A stretch of DNA of 64,000 nucleotides from contig OY755175.1 in assembly GCA_963576735.1 (NCBI GenBank), positions 4,170,401 to 4,234,400 on the forward strand, read 5' to 3'. Source of the stretch: Bedellia somnulentella (Eukaryota > Arthropoda > Insecta > Lepidoptera > Bedelliidae). The notes beneath the pieces are model-generated. The model saw only the letters and a list, made by a program, of their open reading frames with translations. It was not told the DNA's origin and made no database searches. A program made the translations under genes and the position numbers. Shown in pieces: positions 32,348 through 45,397 of the stretch (position 1 is the stretch's first letter; each line of letters opens with the position of its first letter).

Positions 32348-32590
32348 CTTGTCTTCCAAGTACTGACTCGGGTTCGATCCCCAGTGATAAACTCACAAAT
32401 TAATTTGTAAGATTTAACCCAGTTTGGATGGATATTGCAGGCTTGAATCACCTGATTATCCGAAAATTAAGACAATTCCGTGCTTTGAAGGGCACTTGGA
32501 CTGCGTGCTAGACTAAGTGTGGTGGCTCGAGCCCCTTAGTGGGGACATACTTGGGCTATGAGGTGATTCTTAGCCACAGATGCAGCTATA
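32316..32590 (+). mobile_element. T SINE
   Basis: Complete head (CTCGCGGTTAAGCGCTTG, GGGTTCGATCCCCAG) and body (CACCTGATTATCCGAAAATT, GTGTGGTGGCTCGAGCC). It extends past the right edge of the tandem duplication. Confidence 0.7.
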
Positions 32591-32941
32591 TCATCATCAG
32601 CCTATAGGCGTCTACTGCTGGGCATAGTCTCCCCAAATATCTAACCCAACGACCGGTCCTTTGCTGTCCTATTCTATTGGCATACAAATTATGATGATAC
32701 CTTAAAACAATGGTACTTAAAATGCGTCTACACATAATTTGTGGCGTAAGTTCCATGAGGGATTTTCATAGATTTCAACAATTATAGCCCTTATACTGTT
32801 AAGCACAAAAAAAGTAAAAATTCAAAACCAAGTTTCCGTAACATACATTTGGCGTACTTTAAAAGTCATTAGGTACATTACAAAACACTCTATAAAATAT
32901 CGTTTAAGTGCGCCTTCGATTAAAGTTCAAATTATATTCAT

Positions 32942-33045
32942 ACATTCATATACTCACGGCTAAATCCTTAGAGGTGTAGCCAGAGCTTTAGAATAGGAAA
33001 TTCCTCGGCCACTTTTAGAATTTGTGTGGGGATAATATTGTGGAG
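32942..33045 (-). repeat. N repeat, 5'-truncated
   Basis: Tail ~100 bp only (ACTCACGGCTAAATCC to TTTGTGTGGGGATAATATTG). Confidence 0.7.
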
Positions 33046-33196
33046 CAAAATTCCAACCCCAGGTTAAAAATCAAACAATTAAGAATGTGGGAGTCTATAT
33101 TTGAAACTACTATATTATAAGTTAATAATGTGGTATTAAGAAGATCATAGTCACAAAAAAAACAAATTAAACCGGCAAAATGGTAAAGAGGAAAAT

Positions 33197-33439
33197 ATAC
33201 ATACATATACTCACGACTAATCCTTAAAAGGGGTATCCAGAGCTAAGGAATTAGAAATTCCTCAACCACTTTTGGAAAGTTGTGTGGGAAAAAGATGGTC
33301 AAATAAAGGTTGGTGGTGATGGGTCTCCAACCGCATCGCCCAAAAATCCTTTAAAAGCCCACAATACCGTTAGTCGCCTCTTACGTACACCCACCGGAAG
33401 AAATGGGGTAGTGCTATTCTAAGCCGACACTACACAGCA
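33197..33439 (-). repeat. N repeat, complete
   Basis: Full-length copy with possible 8-bp target-site repeat AAAATATA on both sides. Confidence 0.87.
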
Positions 33440-33737
33440 TAAAATATAATGTATGTTTTTCCTTTATAACTAATTTTAATAGAGGTATAACTGAATGTAA
33501 TTATGATTTGTTTATATCAAAAATTCAATAAACATGACTTTAAACCAATAAATAATCTTAATTTGAAAGAAATTATCAAATTAGATCTCCAACATGACAA
33601 AAATGCGCCTAATTGTATTAATATTATAAATAAAAAAAATGGTTTTTATAGCTCACTGTTGAAGGAAAGAATTTATGACTGTAAATATAATTTTTAAATA
33701 TTTTCAGTATTTATATCTAAGAATGAAAATTGTAAAA

Positions 33738-33965
33738 TAATGTTAGTAGAGGACGACCTCGGAGGACACATTTGGATCAAATAGAACATGTGCTCAAAAA
33801 GGCAGGAGTCCGCAGTATGAAGAATAAAAGAGCATGTATGAAAAGATTGATGGATGTAAACGAAGCCAGAGAGGTTTGCCAGGATCGTACAAAGTGGCGA
33901 TCGATAGTCTCTGCCTACCCCAATGGGAACTAACGGCGTGAGAATATGTATGTATGTATGTAATG
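33738..33965 (+). mobile_element. 5'-truncated L LINE
   Basis: Last ~225 bp of L, little diverged from the copy at 22790-26576 (GGACGACCTCGGAGGACAC to CTCTGCCTACCCCAATGGG), with tail GGCGTGAGAATATG and (TATG)n. Confidence 0.85.
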
Positions 33966-34849
33966 AAAATTGTTACTATTAATAATACCACCAACTTGAA
34001 AACTAGTCTTAAAATATTAAGAACATACTTAAGAACAAAAAAATATCAGAAAGGATTTTGAAAGTTTGTAATTTGATAAAACACACTCTCACATATTATT
34101 CAATTACAGGTATGTATGTAGAACTTATGTTATTTAATTGCATATAATGTGAGAGCAGAGTAATCACTACACAGAGAAAAAAAATGTATAAAAGGATGCT
34201 TCAGCCTACTCTAATAAAATTTATTAATAATATAAAATAAAAATAAAAACGGTAAATATCAATTTTTGTACCAAAATAGTTTATATTTATTACTTACCAG
34301 TATAATAAGTTGCTTACACAAATGAAGTAATTTTAATAAACAAAACTAATTAATTTAGTTTTCTCTACTAAAACCCCAACTAACAAAATAACTAGACATT
34401 GTATCCAATCCAAATCACCAACTTCGCTGTTTCAAATTAACATTTCCATACCATTAATAACAAACACACATCGTAAAACAGTGAAAATGCTTGATGAAAA
34501 TTGAAAAAGTTTTGAGTGTAAAAGCTGTAATAAAACTTACAAGGAGGTCGACGGTAAACCGTTTCAGACAGCCATCGCTGTGTAGGCTTCGTTCACAACT
34601 ACGCAACTGGTGGGTTCTGCTTTCATTATTCCAGTTCTTATTACGGCTACGTTTTTAGCTAGGTTTTAAGCAAGGTCAAGTAAAGAATTGATTATTTTTA
34701 TTTATCTGCGCAATGCTCAAGGCAAGGGACTAATTTTAAGCGAATATTTTAGTTTTTATGCTGGAGCCAAGTTCATTTCTTACAGATCTTCCTCAGACAT
34801 TATTTATATGCAGAGTCTGGCATTAAAGCGATCGGCTTACAAACCGGGG

Positions 34850-35095
34850 AGGTTTCATTGTCGATTCTCGGGGGATGAAGTAAAAAAATCAATTAGTTAG
34901 ATTTGACCCAGTTTGGTTGAATATTGCAGGCATGATTCACTTTTACGAATGTTGAGATGATTCTGTGCTCGCTCTTGGATACTATCACGGTAGCAGTCTT
35001 AAGCTTGCCAACCCGAATTAGGCCAGCGTGGTGGACTATGGCCGAATCACCTTACTCAGCCTCAACTGCACCGGTGGAAACATATTTGATCTGAG
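34850..35095 (+). mobile_element. Diverged T SINE
   Basis: Body matches T (TTGACCCAGTTTGG, ATTGCAGGC, CCAGCGTGGTGGACTATGGC); the tRNA head is poorly kept. Confidence 0.6.
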
Positions 35096-35099
35096 ATCA

Positions 35100-35950
35100 G
35101 ACTTCATTTGACGGTTCAGGAATCATTGGCTGTACAATTCGCAAAAGATCAGTTGAAAAAAATGATGGCCTTAGTTAACCGATTACTGCGAATGTCTTTG
35201 TATTGTGTGATTCATAGTAAGATCGAAGCTATTGAACCAATTGAATAAATAAGTTCCATAAATTTTTAGTAATAGCGCAATTGGCACAGTCGATAAAAAA
35301 TATTACTATTTGCATTATTTATTTGGGAAGAATGCTGATATGTTATGCTGTGCATCTTATTTTAATAGTATAGTACAAAATATCTTCAACTGTCTTATGA
35401 CAATAAGCTTATTTTTTTTTACTTTCTTTACAATAATCACTTGTAACATGCTTTTTGTTATAACCTCATAAAAAGCAGTGATAATCACGTGGTTGGAATC
35501 GAAAGTAAATAGGTTCACATCACAGCACAAGCACCGTTCGACATTTTAGAATTAAAGAGTATTTTCACATCACATCCTTATAGGAACCCTATGTGATAAT
35601 ATTAACCATTCTTATTCTTATACACATTGAATCATTTTCAGTGGCACCATTGCAACATAAACCTACATCTTTTTGTGCATATTTGTCATAACTTATCATG
35701 AATTGCAAACAAAATTTTCCTAGATATATAAGTACAAAAAGTAATGTATAAAATTATAAAAGCACCTATATTCGCTTGCGGCAAATACTTTTTCTTTTGC
35801 TAATCCGTAAATTACCGGAAGACACGCATATAACTCGCGATACCGATTTATACCCTAGTAAGCTATAAATGATTTGCTGCGGAAGCCTGTAATTTTAGTG
35901 CGTATCACTGAAGTTTTATTACTCATGTCGAGTTTACTACTTATTTGTTA
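35100..35950. other. Intergenic stretch without recognised content
   Basis: AT-rich. I see no gene, repeat family or strong inverted repeat. Confidence 0.3.
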
Positions 35951-35952
35951 TT

Positions 35953-36112
35953 TAATAGATACTCACGTCATTAGTTCCCATTGGCGTAGGCAGAGACTAT
36001 AATTAACATTCATCAATTATTTTAATAGATTCCGTTTTATTCTTCATACTTCGGACGCCTACCTTTTTGAGCATATTCTCTATTTGATCTAAATGTGTAC
36101 TTCGGGGTCAAC
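35953..36112 (-). mobile_element. L LINE tail fragment with internal deletion
   Basis: Minus-strand L tail (CATTAGTTCCCATTGGCGTA, then TACTTCGGACGCCTACC). The section encoding the DRTKW region is missing. Confidence 0.65.
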
Positions 36113-36411
36113 CGATGTTCAATTGGCAATATATATTCGATTTTACTCTAGCTTAAACACCCCTTGTGGTATTTTAACGACTTAAAATAACACTATTCTA
36201 CGCTTCCTGTGCGGTCATTCGAGAAGACTGAGGAATTTGAGGATTGTTAAGTGACGGTGGGCGATTGGGATTAGAACCAGTTACCAACCATGCAAATTTT
36301 AACACATACTTCCAAAAGTGGGTTCCAATATTGATTCTGAAACTATCCGGCTGCTTTTGCCTTCAGGGATAATGGCAAATATAACCAATAGTATTTCATA
36401 ACTCAACTCAA

Positions 36412-36640
36412 ACCCTCACGTCATATATTCCCGAAGGAGTGGTAGAGATACTAATACTTTTCAACAAGACATGACATTGATGTCACCTGGGGTTCACTTG
36501 AAAAGTGCACTTACATGATAAGGCACTTAATCGCCGTTTTCGTATAAATATAAATACACTGCCACATGACCAAGTACAACTTAATCATGTGAGTGTCCTC
36601 ACAATGGTTTCCGTCACCGAACATGATAAATGTTCGAACG
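36412..36640 (-). mobile_element. Old, diverged S SINE
   Basis: Matches S patchily: the tail region (CCCGAAGGAGTGGTAGAG), the ATCGCCGTTTTCGTA stretch and the CACATGAC...GTACAAC stretch. It is much more diverged than the other copies, and the tRNA head is not recognisable. Confidence 0.6.
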
Positions 36641-37195
36641 CTATTTTCTGTTCTATCACGGTTGTTTTTAATATTGTTTGGTATATTAAAAAGGTAAGTA
36701 GTTAGCTTAAAAACGAGTAATTAAATTTGAATTCTGCTTAGTATCGGTTTGGAATAAGCGTATGTCTATTGACCTATACCGACGCAATATTGCATAGCAT
36801 ATAAAGCAGTCATATTTGAGAAGAAGAATTTCACTTATTAAACAACAAGATTTGACCCAATTTTACAATTTACATAAAGAAGGTTTCCAATGAACACAAA
36901 TTATTATCAACTTTAGACATTCTGTCATGCGATATCGATTAAACTTTCGTTGTAATTGTAAGAACAAGGGTATTTACATTGTGTCTCTGTACACGCTATC
37001 GTTTTCTTGTAGTTCATTTCCAAAATGGCATAGAAGGCAATAAATTTTTGGCAAGTTTAAACAACATCAAATATTCATGAACTTAACTGAAATAAATCCT
37101 TCATTATAAAGCTTGTCGATTCCTTACTCTCCCGGAGATTAACCTCAGAAATTCGGAAGGACAAATTCATAACACTTTGAGGCTATTGAGAAGTA
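36640..37195. other. Intergenic stretch without recognised content
   Basis: AT-rich flank of the D LINE. No feature seen. Confidence 0.3.
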
Positions 37196-37525
37196 CATAA
37201 AAATAAATAAAATAAATAAAAATCGTTTATTTACAACAACAAGAGTATTTATCAAAATGTTAAGTAGTTATTATGTGCTTTGCCTGCTCTGCCATGAGGC
37301 GTGTAAATATTTGAATCATTAGGCTAGAAATTTCCAAGTAAGTAAGTTTCCAAAATGCCAAGTATATGCCTACAAAATAAAAACAAACAAACAACAAATA
37401 ATGTCAAAAATTCAATTTTAAAAAAATTATAATAATAACAATTTAAACAAAAAAGAAAGAATAAAATCAAATCACATGTCACAAAATATCAAATCACATG
37501 TCACAAAATATAAAATCATAAACAA

Positions 37526-40457
37526 TTAAATGTCACAGTTATCAATAAAATCTTGGATGGAATAATAGCACTTTTCAATTAAATAATTAAACAGCTTCAA
37601 TCTAAATTCTTTAAATGCCTTATCCTTTAAATTATCGCTAATGACATTGTATAATTTCACAGCCATGTAAGATGCATTGCGGTGACATATAGCCAAACCC
37701 TTTGTAAACTGGTGCTCTAGTTGTAAGTTATGATGTCCACTTTGGGGCCTATTTGTTGGTGTTTTAAGTCTAAAAAGGGACGGATTTTTGTGACCAAATA
37801 TTAACATTTCATATATATACAGGGAAGGGAGTGGTAATATTCTTAACTTTTTGAATAACGGCACACAGCTATCGAGAAAATCAGCGCCACACAATATTCT
37901 TATACTTTTTTTTTGAATTTTAAACGCCCTATCGCTGTCTACAGAATTTCCCCACAGTATTATCCCGTAACGTAAAATAGATGCTACATACCCGTAATAA
38001 CATATTAATGCTGCTTTGTCGGATACAACATACTTAATTCGATATAAGACGTAAAGGTATCTGTCAAGTTTATTGCATAGCTTTTCCACGTGTGCTTTCC
38101 AGTCAAGAAAAGGGTCCAAAGTAAATCCTAAAAATGTTGTGTATGGCACTTCGTTGATTTTATCCCCAGCGATTTGAATGTTTAACTCCATTGGGTCTTT
38201 GCGATGTGTTTGAAATTGTAAATATTCAGTTTTCTTTGGATTAATATTTAGGTTATGGTTTTGAAGCCATTGAACAACACTTTTTAAAGTTTCGTTTATT
38301 TCAGTTTCAAAGGCATTAATATTTGTACACTCAATAAGAATAGAAGTGTCGTCCGCATATAGAATGCATTTGTGGCGTGTTACAGCTGGTAAGTCATTTA
38401 TGTAGAGCAGGAAGAGCAGGGGACCTAATATACTTCCTTGAGGAACGCCGAATTTTACCAATTTGTAGTCTGAGCTGTACACTTGTATGTGGTTTTTATT
38501 AGTACGTACAATTTCCACGTACTGTTGACGATTTGCTAAGTAATTTTTTATCCACTCATAAGTTTTCCCGCGAAGGCCGCATTTTTCGACAATTTCAAGT
38601 AAAATTGGGTGGTAGACAAAATCAAATGCCTTTGACATATCAATTGATATATTAACTGCTGGATTCTTTTTATTTAAAGATTCCGATACATGTTTAATTA
38701 AATTGAAACAAGCCAGTGTAGTTGAGCTACCTTTTCTAAAACCAAATTGATTAAGATTTCCTGTTTAATTTAAAAGTTGTTTATTTTATCGAACATCACT
38801 TTTTCAAAAACTTTAGATATGACGGTTATTAGTGCAATAGGTCGATAGTTTTTTAAGACGGTGCAATCTCCGGATTTCAAAAGTGGTTTAACTATGGATC
38901 GTTTTAGACGTTCTGGGAAAACTCCTTCTACAAACGAAACATTTATGATGTGACTTAGCGGCAAAGAAATATGTATGGCACATTTCTTGAAAAGAGAAGT
39001 CGGTAGGTGGTCATATCCTGTAGCTGCAGTATTTTTAAGTTTCTTAATTACCTTGTAAATGTCGTGGGGCTCAGTTGGTGTCAAATAAATCGAATTAATA
39101 TTTCTTGAAGTGTCCACATGGTTTTTGTCAATGTTATCATCATTAAGATTCGTCAAATTTATAAAAAAGTCATTAAATATATTTGCAATTTGTATTGGGT
39201 CCCTAATTTTAATATTGTCTTTTGTAACTTCCGATATGATAGATTTTTTATTTTCGTGGTCAAAATTTTGTTTTATTAGCCTCCATGACGCTTTATTTAT
39301 ATTTTTAGTTGTATTCAGATATTTCAAACTACTTAGTCGTTGCGAAATACCGATCACGTTTTTTAACGTTTTCGAGTAGTTTTTATAAATACGGTAGTTG
39401 TTTTTTTTGTTAGACGGATCCAGAATATATTTTAAGTAGAGTTGGCGTTTTCGTGTATAGCTCCTTTTAATTCCTTTTGAAAGCCATTTATTTTTTATTG
39501 GTTTTTGCACCATTTTCACGGTTTTCAGTGGGAAACAAAGCTCAAAAAACAAAACAAAGATATCATGAAATGCATTCAGACTTTTGTTGGTGCGATTTGA
39601 TTCAAGTACTTCACTAAACTTTAATGATGAAATACATTCCACAAATTTAAGCATATTGTTTTCTGAAAAGTCCCTTATTTTCTTGAACATCCAATTTGGC
39701 TTGTGGACAAATGATGCTTTTATTTCTATATCGCAAGTTAATGTCTGTCCAGTATCATGATCTGATAAAGTTAATACATGTGTGTTTCCTTGCACCACTT
39801 TTAAATTACTGGCTATTAAATCAATGCAAGAGTTTTTTCGTGTTGGTTGTTTTATATGGTTTACTAAGTTAAAATTGTTTAATAGGGATTCAAGTTCTCT
39901 GGCTTGTTTGTTATTAGTGAGAATGTCAATATTCCAATCTCCACATATTATTGTATGCTTAAAAGATTTATTTTTCGAGAGCTTGTTCATAATTAGTTCG
40001 AACTTGTTAAAAAATATATCTAATTTTGAATTAGGAGTACGATAGATGCAAATTACAAAAATACTATAGTTAGAAATTTCTATCGCACACCACTCAAAAT
40101 CCTTTTCTACAGATTGCTTATTAATCCAATCTATCGGTATAAAATCTAAGTCTTTTTTTATAAGTATGCATGAACCCCCCTTTTTTCCGTTTTTCTGCAA
40201 TAGGCCGATACTACTTTAAAATTATTGAAGTGTAAATTTGTTAACAAGTCGTGTCTTATAAAAGTCTCAGTAAAGCACATAATGTCAATCGATAAATTAT
40301 AGTTCAATTCTAATTCCGAGAAGGCAGAAATAATATAATCGCGCTTGTTTAGAAGGCCCGCAATATTTTGGTGAAAAAGAGTTAACTTATCTATTTGGTA
40401 CTCCACTCTGCTCCCTTCTTCACTTAATTGAACCGCGTTTCCGTTGAATCTTGACAA
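37526..40457 (-). pseudogene. D LINE ORF2 (endonuclease plus reverse transcriptase), frameshifted
   Basis: ORF2 of a two-ORF non-LTR retrotransposon in three frames: 40158-40457, 38770-40200 and 37526-38638. The endonuclease starts with TLFHQNIAGLLNKRDYII and has CFTETFI, CIYRTPNS, ICGDWNIDI and LSDHDTG. The RT has NYRPIALI, then after a break near 38640-38770 SIDMSKAFDFVYHPIL, GVPQGSILGPLLFLLYINDL and the catalytic YADD (CILYADDTSI). A frameshift lies near 40185; a stop and frameshift lie near 38767. The element belongs to the CR1/Jockey superfamily (possibly Daphne-like); clade not resolved by eye. It is inactive as it stands. Confidence 0.88.
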
Positions 40458-40500
40458 AAAAATGATTCTCGGACACAGTTACAGCAGATCTTTATATCTT

Positions 40501-40563
40501 TTAAAATCTTAAACATTGCTGCATATATTGGATTGAATCAGGCGTTACTTTGCGGAAATCCAT
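40501..40563 (-). pseudogene. End of D LINE ORF1 beyond the palindrome insertion
   Basis: Reading across the insertion site continues ORF1: after GRITYAA the frame goes on as MDFRKVTPDSIQYMQQCLRF and a TAA at 40501-40503, just 45 bp before ORF2. This requires counting the bases TGCT at the right junction as host sequence. It fixes the insertion point inside ORF1. Confidence 0.65.
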
Positions 40564-40828
40564 AGCAATACTAATATTAATAAATTTCTTCGCTTAATTC
40601 CGCTAAATAATACCTGCAGTCTTCATGCAACATGCACTGTGCACCGCCCGCCCTCCCACTTACAAGAAATCGAAAAGCAGACAATGCACCACACACACAC
40701 CCGCAAGCGAAAACCACAGGCAACCACAAACATGCGACGCGTTTCGACTCAACACGAGTCATTGACGAGCAGTTAGTAGACAGTTCGGCAGCTGACCACC
40801 GAGTGCCAGTCATACGATTTTGCGGTTA

Positions 40829-43326
40829 TCCATACTAATATTATAAATGGGAAAGTGAGTTTGTTTGTTTGTTTGTTCCGCTTTCACGTCGTAAATACTG
40901 AACCGATTGCTTTGAAATTTTTCAGACGTGTAGTTAGAAGTCTAAATTAAATAATAGGGTACTTTTTATCTCGGAAAAAATATGTTCCCACGGGAAATCA
41001 AAAATATTGTTTGCTTACTAAATGCATTGGAGATGGCGCTGTGTATCGTTTAAAACAACGTAAAATATTGTAAACTAATATAAAAATCAAAATTTAGAAG
41101 CTTAATGGTACGGTAATGGATCCCCGAAAATCCATACTTCCATCCATATCCATCCATACTAATATTATAAATGGGAAAGTGAGTTTGTTTGTTTGTTTGT
41201 TCCGCTTTCACGCCGTAAATACTGAACCGATTGCTTTGAAATTTTTCAGACGTGTAGTTAGAAGTCTAAATTAAATAATAGGGTACTTTTTATCTCGGAA
41301 AAAATATGTTCCCACGGGAAATCAAAAATATTGTTTGCTTACTAAATGCATTGGAGATGGCGCTGTGTATCGTTTAAAACAACGTAAAATATTGTAAACT
41401 AATAAAAAAATCAAAATTTAGAAGCTTAATGGTACGGTAATGGATCCCCGAAAATCCATACTTCCATCCATATCCATACTAATATTATAAATGGGAAAGT
41501 GAGTTTGTTTGTTTGTTTGTTCCGCTTTCACGCCGTAAATACTGAACCGATTGCTTTGAAATTTTTCAGACGTGTAGTTAGAAGTCTAAATTAAATAATA
41601 GGGTACTTTTTATCCCGGAAAAATATGTTCACACGGGAAATCAAAAATATTGTTTGCTTACTAAATGCATTGGAGATGGCGCTGTGTATCGTTTAAAACA
41701 ACGTAAAATCCATATCCATACTAATATTATAAATGGGAAAGTGAGTTTGTTTGTTTGTTTGTTCCGCTTTCACGCCGTAAATACTGAACCGATTGCTTTG
41801 AAATTTTTCAGACGTGTAGTTAGAAGTCTAAATTAAATAATAGGGTACTTTTTATCCCGGAAAAATATGTTCACACGGGAAATCAAAAATATTGTTTGCT
41901 TACTAAATGCATTGGAGATGGCGCTGTGTATCGTTTAAAACAACGTAAAATCCATATCCATACTAATATTATAAATGGGAAAGTGAGTTTGTTTGTTTGT
42001 TTGTTCCGCTTTCACGCCGTAAATACTGAACCGATTGCTTTGAAATTTTTCAGACGTGTAGTTAGAAGTCTAAATTAAATAATAGGGTACTTTTTATCCC
42101 GGAAAAATATGTTCACACGGGAAATCAAAAATATTGTTTGCTTACTAAATGCATTGGAGATGGCGCTGTGTATCGTTTAAAACAACGTAAAATCCATATC
42201 CATACTAATATTATAAATGGGAAAGTGAGTTTGTTTGTTTGTTTGTTCCGCTTTCACGCCGTAAATACTGAACCGATTGCTTTGAAATTTTTCAGACGTG
42301 TAGTTAGAAGTCTAAATTAAATAATAGGGTACTTTTTATCTCGGAAAAAATATGTTCCCACGGGAAATCAAAAATATTGTTTGCTTACTAAATGCATTGG
42401 AGATGGCGCTGTGTATCGTTTAAAACAACGTAAAATATTGTAAACTAATATAAAAATCAAAATTTAGAAGCTTAATGGTACGGTAATGGATCCCCGAAAA
42501 TCCATACTTCCATCCATATCCATCCATACTAATATTATAAATGGGAAAGTGAGTTTGTTTGTTTGTTTGTTCCGCTTTCACGCCGTAAATACTGAACCGA
42601 TTGCTTTGAAATTTTTCAGACGTGTAGTTAGAAGTCTAAATTAAATAATAGGGTACTTTTTATCCCGGAAAAATATGTTCACACGGGAAATCAAAAATAT
42701 TGTTTGCTTACTAAATGCATTGGAGATGGCGCTGTGTATCGTTTAAAACAACGTAAAATCCATATCCATACTAATATTATAAATGGGAAAGTGAGTTTGT
42801 TTGTTTGTTTGTTCCGCTTTCACGCCGTAAATACTGAACCGATTGCTTTGAAATTTTTCAGACGTGTAGTTAGAAGTCTAAATTAAATAATAGGGTACTT
42901 TTTATCTCGGAAAAAATATGTTCCCACGGGAAATCAAAAATATTGTTTGCTTACTAAATGCATTGGAGATGGCGCTGTGTATCGTTTAAAACAACGTAAA
43001 ATATTGTAAACTAATATAAAAATCAAAATTTAGAAGCTTAATGGTACGGTAATGGATCCCCGAAAATCCATACTTCCATCCATATCCATACTAATATTAT
43101 AAATGGGAAAGTGAGTTTGTTTGTTTGTTTGTTCCGCTTTCACGCCGTAAATACTGAACCGATTGCTTTGAAATTTTTCAGACGTGTAGTTAGAAGTCTA
43201 AATTAAATAATAGGGTACTTTTTATCCCGGAAAAATATGTTCACACGGGAAATCAAAAATATTGTTTGCTTACTAAATGCATTGGAGATGGCGCTGTGTA
43301 TCGTTTAAAACAACGTAAAATCCATA
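40829..43326 (+). repeat. Tandem array of truncated H1 Helitron 5' ends
   Basis: Nine 5'-end monomers starting TCCATACTAATATTATAA at 40829, 41153, 41473, 41715, 41957, 42199, 42523, 42765 and 43085. Two monomer types alternate: long (320-324 bp, with CTCGGAAAAAATATGTTCCC) and short (242 bp, with CCCGGAAAAATATGTTCACA, cut after AACAACGTAAAA). Order: long, long, short, short, short, long, short, long, short. None has a 3' end. Each monomer carries the same chance 60-codon frame across the (GTTT)n stretch, not a gene. Confidence 0.9.
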
Positions 43327-44815
43327 TCCATACTAATATTATAAATGGGAAAGTGAGTTTGTTTGTTTGTTTGTTCCGCTTTCACGCCGTAAATACTGAA
43401 CCGATTGCTTTGAAATTTTTCAGACGTGTAGTTAAAAGTCTAAATTAAATAATAGGGTACTTTTTATCCCGGAAAAAATATGTTCCCACGGGAAATCAAA
43501 AATATTGTTTGCTTACTAAATGCATTGGAGATGGCGCTGTGTATCGTTTAAAACAACGTAAAATATTGTAAACTAATATAAAAATCAAAATTTAGAAGCT
43601 TAATGGTACGGTAATGCATCCCCGAAAATAAGGAACTCCCGAGCCATGATGTACTATTTTTTTATCGTATACATTTTTTTTTACATCTACTTATATTGCA
43701 AACGAATATTAACATGTAAATATAGAAACTAAATGAAACGACGACGATTCCTTGAAACTAAGGAATCCGCAAGAGTTCTCATAGGAACATCAAAAAACCT
43801 TAACTCATATATGGCTCAAAATATTGCAGCGATTATTTTTATCATCGATGGAATTCACATCAGACACTTTGTTAATGTTCATTTTGGAAAGATGAAGGGG
43901 TTTCATCAATTTAAATGACAAATTTGTTTATCAATAGTAAGACTAATGTGAAATAAAGCGTAATAAAAATTTGACACCGCCCCGGTAACGTCTCCGTGGC
44001 GTAGCGGTATAACTAACTACTATGAATATTTAATTAGAACTATTATGAATCAATCGTCCCGGGTTCGTATCTCAGGTAATTCAAGCTTTTTGTAAAAAAA
44101 ATTTTTGACAGCTTAAAATAACACTATATATAATAATAACAAGCACTATCCCTTCAATTTAGCGATTATTTTGGAAGGAGATCCACCACTAATCATCCCT
44201 ATATTGCCGAGCAATCGCTGCAAGCTCTCCCACTATCACCAACGGTCAGTGTAGGGGGCAGCACCGTGCCGTCGCCGCAGCGCCAAACTACTATCCGTAT
44301 CTGTACTTACTAGAGATATTCTCATTTCTGAACATAAAAACTTGGTATATTTGTTTCATGATTCTTATGAACAATTAAAAAGGAATTTTTGGAACTCATC
44401 CCCTAACGGGTTGATATAGCAAATGAAAGTTAATATAGAGTTTTTTTACATTTTATAATAAAACTTGGTGCGATTGAATTTATGAAATCCAACTATCAAT
44501 CATTCATGAATATATGCTAACAACCATAAATTCCATAAAAGGGTGGCCATAGCTTCGGAGATACTAATTCTTCATCCAATTTTGGAAATATATTGATAAA
44601 AGATAGGTTAATAAAGGTTGTTAGTGATGGGTCACAAACTGCATCGCCCAACAATCACTTAAAAAGCCTCAATGTCCTTTATGTCATTTACAACGCCCGC
44701 GGGATTATAAATATAAAAAACAGAAGTTGAGACAGTGTTTCGGTATTTTGGTATTATGTAAACTGGATGCAAAAAATGAAGTCCACGCGGACGAAGTCGC
44801 GGGGCAAAAAGCTAG
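43327..44815 (+). mobile_element. H1 Helitron, full unit 1 of the array
   Basis: 1489 bp from TCCATACT to GGCAAAAAGCTAG. Contents in order: head, 61-codon frame (43733-43918), tRNA-like stretch (~43995-44080), captured N repeat (~44520-44705), 3' hairpin GTCCACGCGGAC (~44781) and terminal CTAG. It is followed by a 20-bp spacer and the next 5' end. Confidence 0.9.
43733..43918 (+). CDS. 61-codon frame conserved in all full H1 copies
   Basis: Begins MKRRRFLETKESARVLIGTS and ends GKMKGFHQFK. It is open in all four full H1 copies (1528-1713 minus, 43733-43918, 45804-45989, 47312-47497). The array copies are identical; the solitary one differs at two residues (L to P, H to Q). It could be a captured host-gene fragment or chance. 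It does not resemble Rep or helicase. Nothing shows that it is expressed. Confidence 0.25.
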   Translation: MKRRRFLETKESARVLIGTSKNLNSYMAQNIAAIIFIIDGIHIRHFVNVHFGKMKGFHQFK

Positions 44816-44835
44816 TATTTATATAACCGCAATAA

Positions 44836-45397
44836 TCCATACTAATATTATAAATGGGAAAGTGAGTTTGTTTGTTTGTTTGTTCCGCTTTCACGCCGTA
44901 AATACTGAACCGATTGCTTTGAAATTTTTCAGACGTGTAGTTAGAAGTCTAAATTAAATAATAGGGTACTTTTTATCTCGGAAAAAATATGTTCCCACGG
45001 GAAATCAAAAATATTGTTTGCTTACTAAATGCATTGGAGATGGCGCTGTGTATCGTTTAAAACAACGTAAAATATTGTAAACTAATATAAAAATCAAAAT
45101 TTAGAAGCTTAATGGTACGGTAATGGATCCCCGAAAATCCATACTTCCATCCATATCCATACTAATATTATAAATGGGAAAGTGAGTTTGTTTGTTTGTT
45201 TGTTCCGCTTTCACGCCGTAAATACTGAACCGATTGCTTTGAAATTTTTCAGACGTGTAGTTAGAAGTCTAAATTAAATAATAGGGTACTTTTTATCCCG
45301 GAAAAATATGTTCACACGGGAAATCAAAAATATTGTTTGCTTACTAAATGCATTGGAGATGGCGCTGTGTATCGTTTAAAACAACGTAAAATCCATA
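44836..45397 (+). repeat. Two H1 5'-end monomers between full units
   Basis: One long (44836-45155) and one short (45156-45397) monomer, repeating the pattern seen before full unit 1. The block long + short + full has a period of 2071 bp (42765-44835 and 44836-46906), i.e. a higher-order repeat. Confidence 0.9.

Noticed and set aside
33503..33697. 64-codon AT-rich frame
   Set aside because: No recognisable domain, no splice context, composition like the surrounding intergenic DNA.
41654..43448. Series of identical 60-codon frames (…NGKVSLFVCLFRFHAVN…)
   Set aside because: They cross the (GTTT)n stretch of Helitron 5' ends and recur because the DNA is repeated. No protein family is recognisable.
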